From positions 1 through 64,000 of the forward strand of contig NZ_JAMPYG010000011.1 in assembly GCF_023700745.1 (NCBI RefSeq): DNA of 64,000 nucleotides, written 5' to 3'. The position numbers and the translations under genes were made by a program. Positions 58,685 through 64,000 of the stretch are shown here, piece by piece (within the stretch, counting starts at the first letter, position 1; each line of letters opens with the position of its first letter). Under the pieces are notes generated by a model. That model saw only the letters and a list, made by a program, of their open reading frames with translations, made no database searches and was not told the origin of the DNA. This stretch comes from Rhodoferax sp. GTDB taxonomy: Bacteria > Pseudomonadota > Gammaproteobacteria > Burkholderiales > Burkholderiaceae_C.

Positions 58685-59563
58685 ATGTCCGCCATCCGTC
58701 TGGCCCTGCTCACCCTGGTGACGATGCTGTGTTTTGCCGGCAACTCCGTGCTGTGCCGGCTGGCGCTTCGGCAGACGTCCATTGATGCGGCCAGCTTTAC
58801 CACGGTGCGCCTGGTCTCGGGTGCCTTGATGCTGGTTTTGCTGGTTTATGGCCGGCATCACTTTCGGGGCGTGGTGTCCGTCGCATCAGGCCGCATGAAC
58901 GGTTTAGGTGGCAACTGGCTGTCTGCGCTGGCCCTGTTTGTTTATGCCGCTGCCTTTTCTTTTGCGTACCACAAGCTGTCAACCGGCATTGGCGCCTTGC
59001 TGCTGTTTGGCGCGGTGCAGGCCACGATGATCCTGACCGGCTTGTGGCTGGGTGAGCGGCTCAACACCCGCCAGGTGATTGGCTTGCTGCTGGCCCTGGC
59101 CGGGCTGGTCACCATCCTGTCTCCCAGCCTGGAAGCGCCACCCCTGGGGAGCGCCTTGCTGATGCTGGCCTCGGGTGTTGCCTGGGGCGTGTATTCGCTG
59201 CGCGGGCGCGGTGTGGCTGACCCGACGGGCGAGACGGCCGGGAACTTTTTGCGGGCCGCACTCATGTCGGCGCTGCTCAGTGGGGTGCTGCTGGCGCAAC
59301 AACAACTTGATACTTTGGGCCTGCTGTATGCGATGCTGTCCGGGGCGGTGACCTCTGGCCTGGGTTACGCCATCTGGTATGCCGTGGTGCCGCGGCTCAC
59401 CAGAACCCGCGCGGCCACGGTGCAATTGAGCGTGCCGGTGCTGGCGGCACTGGCCGGTGTGCTGTTTGTGCAGGAGCCCATCACCCTGCGCTTGCTGCTG
59501 ACCTCGGCGGCTGTGCTGGGCGGCATTGCCCTGGTGGTACTGAACAAGCACACCGCAGTTTAG
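58685..59563 (+). CDS. EamA-family exporter
   Basis: 292 residues with ten predicted helices and two EamA repeats (for example LLTLVTMLCFAGNSVLCRLALRQT and LMLASGVAWGVYSLRGRGVADP). Members export metabolites. It converges with the CDP-alcohol phosphatidyltransferase gene, the two stops overlapping by four bases. The substrate cannot be predicted. Confidence 0.85.
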   Translation: MSAIRLALLTLVTMLCFAGNSVLCRLALRQTSIDAASFTTVRLVSGALMLVLLVYGRHHFRGVVSVASGRMNGLGGNWLSALALFVYAAAFSFAYHKLSTGIGALLLFGAVQATMILTGLWLGERLNTRQVIGLLLALAGLVTILSPSLEAPPLGSALLMLASGVAWGVYSLRGRGVADPTGETAGNFLRAALMSALLSGVLLAQQQLDTLGLLYAMLSGAVTSGLGYAIWYAVVPRLTRTRAATVQLSVPVLAALAGVLFVQEPITLRLLLTSAAVLGGIALVVLNKHTAV

Positions 59564-60201
59564 GGCTGCCTTGGTGAACCAGGCTTCGGCGGTGTCGGCT
59601 TGAACAGACGGATGCCTGCCGAAATCCGGCTCACCGTGGTGAGTGCGCACAGCCCGGCAAAGCCATAAGCCAGCACGTCAAACCAAGTAGGCACCAGACA
59701 CATCAGCACAAAGACCGCGATGGTCTCGGTACTTTCGGTTAATCCACCAAGGTAATAAAACCCCTTGTTGGGATAAGCCGTGCTGCTGTTCCCGCGTTTG
59801 GCTGCCAGCACGGCAAACGCCAAAAAAGTACAGCCGGTGCCGATGAAGCTGTAAATCAACACGGCCGATGGCAAGCCGTTGTGCGCCGGATCGGCCAGGG
59901 CGAACGCTAACGGGATGGCGGCGTAGAACAGAAAGTCCAGCGAAATATCCAGAAAAGCGCCGCGATCGGTGGGCTGGGCTTGCCGTGCCATGGCGCCATC
60001 CAGGCCATCGGCCAGGCGGTTGAGCATGATGCTGACAATGGCCCACTGGGAATGGCCCAGCGCAATCAGGGGAATGGCCGAGAGGCCGAGCAGAAAGCCG
60101 CCCCAGGTCAGCTGATCGGCGCGCAAGCCGACCGCGATCAGCTTGCCGGCCAGACGCTGCAAAGGCCGCTGCAACGCGGAGTTCAAGGCGCGGTCAAACA
60201 T
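59560..60201 (-). CDS. CDP-alcohol phosphatidyltransferase (YnjF-like)
   Basis: 213 residues from MFDRALNSALQRPLQRLAG at 60201. NRLADGLDGAMARQAQPTDRGAFLDISLDFLFYAAIPLA carries the DG-x2-AR-x8-G-x3-D-x3-D active site, followed by several membrane helices. The family joins CDP-diacylglycerol to alcohols. It overlaps the ABC ATPase gene by eight bases. The order with an ynjBCD-like transporter matches the E. coli ynj cluster, in which ynjF is of this family. Confidence 0.85.
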   Translation of the reverse strand: MFDRALNSALQRPLQRLAGKLIAVGLRADQLTWGGFLLGLSAIPLIALGHSQWAIVSIMLNRLADGLDGAMARQAQPTDRGAFLDISLDFLFYAAIPLAFALADPAHNGLPSAVLIYSFIGTGCTFLAFAVLAAKRGNSSTAYPNKGFYYLGGLTESTETIAVFVLMCLVPTWFDVLAYGFAGLCALTTVSRISAGIRLFKPTPPKPGSPRQP

Positions 60202-60841
60202 GCGCTTGCTGCCAGTCACTGATTTCAACCACCCGCCCGCCCGGCGGCACATCGGCCGGGTCGTGGGTGACCAGCAGCGTGGGGATGCGTTGGTGCGTAA
60301 TTTGGGCAAAGACAAAACTGCGAAACTGCAACCGCAAGGCCGCGTCGAGCTTGGAAAACGGCTCGTCGAGCAGCAGCGCCTGCGGCTCGGCCAGCAGCGT
60401 GCGCATCAGGCTGACACGGGCGCGCTGCCCGCCCGAGAGCGTGGCCGGGTCACGATCATGAAAACCATCCAGCCCCATCTCGGCCAGTGTTTGTGCCACA
60501 CGCTGGCGCCGCGCCCGGGCACCGGTGAATCTGGCCGGCAGGGCAAAAGCCAGGTTTTGTCCCACACTCAGGTGCGGGAAAAGCAAATCGTCCTGAAACA
60601 AAATCCCAATGCGCCGCGCCTCGATGGGCAAGGTGTCGCGGCGACTTTCGTTCAGCCATAGCTCACCCGTGGCGGCAAAGGCCGGGTCCAGGTCACCGAT
60701 CATCCAGTTCAGCAGTGTTGATTTGCCTGAGCCAGAAACCCCGGCGACGGTGACGATGTCTCCGTTGTCGACGACCAGGGACAAGTCCGCAAAGAGCGAT
60801 TTGCCGCCAAGCGAGAGCGTCAGGTTTGATATTTTCAGCAT
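60194..60841 (-). CDS. ABC transporter ATPase (YnjD-like)
   Basis: 215 residues. GVSGSGKSTLL is Walker A, LSGGQRARVSLMRTLL the signature, ALLLDEPFSKLD Walker B and LLVTHDPADV the switch His. The short length and the order after a two-domain permease fit YnjD. It energises uptake by the permease encoded at 60855. The substrate is unknown (thiamine-like or polyamine-like transporters are related). Confidence 0.9.
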   Translation of the reverse strand: MLKISNLTLSLGGKSLFADLSLVVDNGDIVTVAGVSGSGKSTLLNWMIGDLDPAFAATGELWLNESRRDTLPIEARRIGILFQDDLLFPHLSVGQNLAFALPARFTGARARRQRVAQTLAEMGLDGFHDRDPATLSGGQRARVSLMRTLLAEPQALLLDEPFSKLDAALRLQFRSFVFAQITHQRIPTLLVTHDPADVPPGGRVVEISDWQQAHV

Positions 60842-60854
60842 CGTGTTGCCTTCA

Positions 60855-62528
60855 TTATCGGAGCTCCTTGCGCTGCCGGCTTGCCCAGTACGGTAGCAGC
60901 GCTGCCAGCGCGAAACCGGCCAGTGGCAAGGCAATTTGCAGCAGCGCCTGGACCGCCAGCACGCGCCGGTTGCCGCCTGCGCTCAGGGCGACGGCCTCGG
61001 TGGTCACGGTGGCAAAGCGGCCACCGCCAGCAAACAAGGTTGGCAGGTATTGCGCCACACTGACGGCAAAACCCACCGCCAGCGACGCCATGATGGGGCG
61101 AAACAGAATCGGCCATTTCACACACAGGCAAGCCCGCAGGCGGGAACAACCCAGCGCCCTGGCACTGCGCATGAGGCGCGGGTCAAACGCGCGGTAGGCA
61201 CCCATGAGCGTGAGCACCATGTAAGGCAGCACCCACAGCAGATGGCTCCAGACCAGCGCCACGGCGGTGCCATCCAGGTGCAGGTGCAGCAAGGCGGCGT
61301 ACTGCCCCGCCACCAGAGGCAAGGCCGGCACGATCAGCGGCAGGTACAGCAACGCGTTAAAACGCTGCGGCCCCCACTCCAGCCAGACGAGCACGGCTGG
61401 CAGACACAGCAGGCTGGCCGCCAAAGCGAGCCAGAGCGTGGTCCAGAAAGGCGCCCAGTCGGCCTGTTGCCAGCTTTGCAGTGACACGGCTTCGGGCCAC
61501 AGCGCCGGGAAGAACCAGGCCTGCGCCACCGACCAGAGCAGCAGCACCGTCACCACCGCATACCCCGTGAGGAACAGCGGTGTATGCAGGTTCAGCCAGG
61601 GCCACATGGGCGCCAGCGGGCGCAAGGGTTTGCGCTGGCCCGTGGGGTAAGGCCGGCACCGCTGCACCAGCCACCAGAGCCCGCGCGCCGCCAGGGCGCC
61701 AAGCAGCAGCATGGCCAGCAGCAGGATGGCGGCGGCGCTGCCCCTGGCTTGCAGCGCGGCGTCGGGGTCGGTCAGCCAGCGCCAGATCAGCACCGCCAGC
61801 GTTGGCGGGGTGCCTGGCCCCAGGATGATCGCCATGTCGACCACCGACAAGCCATAAGCCAGCACCGCCACCATCGGCCAGACCAGGCGCGGCAACAATT
61901 GCGGCCACAAAATCAGGACCCAGGCTTGCACCCGGTTGTACCCCAGCGACCGGGCCATCACCATCTGGCGCGCCACCGCTTGCTCACCCAGCACCGCCGC
62001 CAGCACCCACAGCAAAAACCAGCTCTCCTTGATGGCCAGCGCGAGCGCCAGACTCAGGCCATGGGGGTCTTGCACCGTGACCCAGTCGGGTGGACTGCTC
62101 CAGCCCACCAGTTGCGCCACCCCGCGTGCCAGCCAGCCAGAAGGCGCCAGCAAAAAAAACAGGCCCACCGCAAAGGCAGCATGGGGCACCGACAACAGCA
62201 AAGGCAAGCGCCGCTGCAAGCTGAGCCACAGGGCACCCGGGTAATGCAGGGTGGCCAGCAAGGCGGCAAAGCTGCACGCCAACGCCGTGCCCAGCAGGGT
62301 CGATGTCAGCGTGGTGCGCAAGGCTTGCGGCCACTGGGTATCCAGCCACAGGGCGTGCCACACGGAAGGCTCGGCGGCGGGCAGCAAGGCCCACCAGAGA
62401 CCAGGCAACAAGGGGCCAAATATCAGCGCGACGGGCAAGGCAGCCAGCCATTGGCTGGGCCAGCTGTCACGGGCGTGAATGGGCTGCGGCAAAGGGCGCT
62501 CTAGCGTGTGCCGTAGCGTTTCAGCCAC
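60855..62528 (-). CDS. ABC transporter permease, duplicated (YnjC-like)
   Basis: 557 residues, about 12 membrane helices in two FbpB-type halves, each with an EAA-like loop (for example VMARSLGYNRVQAWVLILWPQLLPRL in the first and MRSARALGCSRLRACLCVKWPILFRPI in the second). Both loops contact the ATPase. It overlaps the binding-protein gene by about 28 bases and is separated from the ATPase gene by 13 bases. Confidence 0.88.
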   Translation of the reverse strand: MAETLRHTLERPLPQPIHARDSWPSQWLAALPVALIFGPLLPGLWWALLPAAEPSVWHALWLDTQWPQALRTTLTSTLLGTALACSFAALLATLHYPGALWLSLQRRLPLLLSVPHAAFAVGLFFLLAPSGWLARGVAQLVGWSSPPDWVTVQDPHGLSLALALAIKESWFLLWVLAAVLGEQAVARQMVMARSLGYNRVQAWVLILWPQLLPRLVWPMVAVLAYGLSVVDMAIILGPGTPPTLAVLIWRWLTDPDAALQARGSAAAILLLAMLLLGALAARGLWWLVQRCRPYPTGQRKPLRPLAPMWPWLNLHTPLFLTGYAVVTVLLLWSVAQAWFFPALWPEAVSLQSWQQADWAPFWTTLWLALAASLLCLPAVLVWLEWGPQRFNALLYLPLIVPALPLVAGQYAALLHLHLDGTAVALVWSHLLWVLPYMVLTLMGAYRAFDPRLMRSARALGCSRLRACLCVKWPILFRPIMASLAVGFAVSVAQYLPTLFAGGGRFATVTTEAVALSAGGNRRVLAVQALLQIALPLAGFALAALLPYWASRQRKELR

Positions 62529-63676
62529 TCGGCCTCCAGCGCCTCCACCCAGCTGGCGTGTGGTTCAGCCAGCGTGGGCACGGCCTCGCTCAGTGCGCCT
62601 GGTGCCGTCTTGCGGATCAGGGCTTGTGACGCGGCGGGCAGCTTGCTGACATCAAGCACCGTGCCATCGCCCCAGACGCTGATGTCGGCCTTGCGGGTTT
62701 GCGCCTCGGCTGACAGCAGGAAGTTGGCAAACACCTGGGCGCCCGCCTTGGCCTTCGCGTTGACGGGAATAGCCACAAAATGCACGTTGCCGATAGTGCC
62801 GCCAGTAAAGCCAAAACTGTAGGCGCTGGTGGGCAATTGCTTGCTGGCGATCAGGTTGGCCGCTTCGTTGGGGTTGAAGGTCAGCGAAACCTTAAGCTCG
62901 CCATCGCCGAGCATACGGTGCATTTCCGCGGCACTGGCGGGAAAGCTTTTGCCATGGCGCCACAGGCTGGGGTGCAACTGGTCCAGATAGGCCCACAGTG
63001 CTTGCGTTGCGCTAGCGAACGCCCCGGGACTTACCGCTTGCTGCAATAGCGTTTTGTTGGGAGCCAGCTCCAGCAGCAGTTGCTTGACGAAGGTGGTGCC
63101 GTGAAAATCAGGGGGTTTGGGGTAACTGACGCGCCCCGGGTTGGCTTGGGCAAAACTGAGCAAGTCGGCCGCAGAGCGCGGCGGCACTGGCGTTTTGGCG
63201 CGGTCGGCAATGAACGTGAGCTGCGCCGTGCCCCAGGGTGACTCATAGCCTTCGGTGGGCACCGAAAAATCGCTGTGCACCGGCTTGTTCAGGTCCACCA
63301 GGCCCCAGTTGGGCAGGTTTTGCGCCCAGGGGCCAAAGAGCAGGCCCTCATTTTTAAGCTTGCGGAAGTTCTCGCCATTGACCCACATCAGATCGATCGA
63401 GCCATCGGTCTTTCTGCCGGCCGCGACTTCGGTCTGCACCCGCTTGACCACTTCTGCGGTGTCGGAGATTTTGACGTGGCGCACGTCAATGCCGAAGCGT
63501 GTGTTGACCTCTTTGGCCGCCCAGGTGAGGTAGGCGTTGGTGGCCTCACTGCCGCCCCAGGCATTGAAATAAACCGTCTGGCCTTTGGCCTCGTTCTGAA
63601 TCTGTGACCAGTCGGCGTGGGCCAATAGGGACACGCCCATGCTGAGTGCGAGGGTGGCGAACCTTGAAAGCTTCAT
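62501..63676 (-). CDS. ABC transporter substrate-binding protein (YnjB-like)
   Basis: 391 residues from MKLSRFATLALSMGVSLLAHA at 63676, a Sec signal peptide cleaved after about residue 21. FNAWGGSEATNAYLTWAAKEVNTRFGIDVRHVKISDTAEVVKRVQTE, then DLMWVNGENFRKLKNEGLLFGPW, is the pattern of YnjB. It binds the unknown substrate in the periplasm. First gene of the operon ending with the phosphatidyltransferase at 59560. Confidence 0.88.
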   Translation of the reverse strand: MKLSRFATLALSMGVSLLAHADWSQIQNEAKGQTVYFNAWGGSEATNAYLTWAAKEVNTRFGIDVRHVKISDTAEVVKRVQTEVAAGRKTDGSIDLMWVNGENFRKLKNEGLLFGPWAQNLPNWGLVDLNKPVHSDFSVPTEGYESPWGTAQLTFIADRAKTPVPPRSAADLLSFAQANPGRVSYPKPPDFHGTTFVKQLLLELAPNKTLLQQAVSPGAFASATQALWAYLDQLHPSLWRHGKSFPASAAEMHRMLGDGELKVSLTFNPNEAANLIASKQLPTSAYSFGFTGGTIGNVHFVAIPVNAKAKAGAQVFANFLLSAEAQTRKADISVWGDGTVLDVSKLPAASQALIRKTAPGALSEAVPTLAEPHASWVEALEAEWLKRYGTR

Positions 63677-63766
63677 GCAGGAGAACTCCAGAAATGGTTG
63701 ATTTTCATACATGGTCGGGGCCGGCACCCAAAACCTTACACCCGGCGATTTTCAACCCGCTGTCGT

Positions 63767-64000
63767 TCACGCTTTCTTTTCGGCAACTATCTCAATCGGA
63801 GCAATCATATTGCGAGAAATGTTCTCGATCATATTTTTGACTTTGATTGGCGCAGTGCTACCCATAAGTATATGTAGACCCAAGGGAGGAGGGCCCTTGG
63901 CGTTCGCTACCTTTGCCTGAAGCTGCGCGAAGAATTCAAGCGCAAAGTCACGTCTGTTCCGTTCCGCGATGACCTTCAACCCCGCACGCTCCAACGCAGC
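63767..64000 (-). CDS. C-terminal end of probable SAM-dependent methyltransferase
   Basis: The visible 77 codons (ERAGLKVIAERNRRDFALEFFAQLQAKVANAKGPPPLGLHILMGSTAPIKVKNMIENISRNMIAPIEIVAEKKA) match the end of class I methyltransferases that follow sterol- or quinone-type patterns, in which RRDFA is followed by PPLGLH-LMG. The start lies beyond the right edge. Assignment is from a short segment and is tentative. Confidence 0.45.
   Translation of the reverse strand, partial: AALERAGLKVIAERNRRDFALEFFAQLQAKVANAKGPPPLGLHILMGSTAPIKVKNMIENISRNMIAPIEIVAEKKA

Noticed and set aside
61584..62504. A 306-codon Gln/Arg/His-rich frame on the + strand.
   Set aside because: It is antisense to the ABC permease; low-complexity composition without a domain.

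Overview
The window looks like two joined pieces of a betaproteobacterial genome, probably order Burkholderiales (a Comamonadaceae-like organism). I infer this from the GC-rich coding bias and from the chromosomal gene set at the right end (thyA, an EamA exporter and folA in a row, glutathione reductase, a bufferin operon, a ynj-type ABC operon). I cannot name a species from sequence alone. Positions 1 to about 46.3 kb are a mobile element, most likely an integrative and conjugative or integrative mobilizable element whose left end lies outside the window. Positions 46.4 to 64 kb are chromosome.

Layout of the element. 0.2-4.3 kb: an IS66 fragment, an AlpA-like regulator, a tyrosine-recombinase-like protein lacking catalytic residues, a DUF1173 protein and a hotdog-fold protein. 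4.5-12.8 kb: a Gp3/RDF-like protein and an SbcD/SbcC-like pair. An older SbcC gene survives only as two end fragments flanking an inserted block that carries a TumE/TumA toxin-antitoxin pair, an intact SbcC and an MBL-fold hydrolase. 12.8-18.4 kb: small accessory genes, a 59-residue zinc-ribbon gene and a RadC-like JAB protein. 18.9-21.1 kb: the 5' part of a group II intron sitting directly behind a terminator, a histone-H1-like protein and a PemK-type toxin-antitoxin pair. 21.1-26.1 kb: a 1662-residue DarB-like methyltransferase-helicase. 26.8-34.8 kb: the most striking locus, described below. 35.6-44.9 kb: ParB-like protein, Xre/RES remnant, AbiEi/AbiEii pair, a tyrosine recombinase, a 1.2 kb noncoding region, a ParM/StbA-like operon and a split, membrane-anchored Cas4-like nuclease. 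45.0-46.3 kb: the P4-type integrase at the element end, next to folA.

The 26.8-34.8 kb locus has two convergent transcription units. The + unit encodes an acyl-carrier-protein-like protein, an XRE repressor, an ImmA/IrrE protease, a divergent thymidylate-synthase-fold protein, a protein of the 5-hydroxymethyl-dU DNA kinase helical (aGPT-Pplase) family, an AcpS-type phosphopantetheinyl transferase and a thymidylate-kinase-like protein. The first six overlap or abut, so they are probably translated together. The - unit encodes a large metallophosphoesterase and a second thymidylate-synthase-family protein. Together they suggest a chromosomally carried pathway that makes or senses a modified thymine nucleotide or modified DNA, with an ACP-tethered intermediate, under protease-controlled repression. 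This is an inference from families and gene order.

A second system-level observation is regulatory. Four or five minus-strand genes of the element have leaders with the same two-hairpin architecture, in which the Shine-Dalgarno region lies in a hairpin whose arms covary between copies. In addition, four copies of a conserved noncoding module (at about 15.7, 18.7, 26.3 and 42.2 kb, all in one orientation) share a core hairpin with a compensatory A-U to G-C change. These look like an element-wide RNA or promoter-linked regulatory family.

The chromosomal part contains thyA-EamA-folA, an ECF sigma/zinc-finger anti-sigma pair, the bufferin operon (bufA1-bufB-bufC-doxX), an AraC regulator, gor, an anti-sigma-like remnant, an AhpD-like protein, a VTT-FAD oxidoreductase fusion, another EamA exporter, a CDP-alcohol phosphatidyltransferase with a YnjBCD-like ABC transporter, and the end of a probable methyltransferase.
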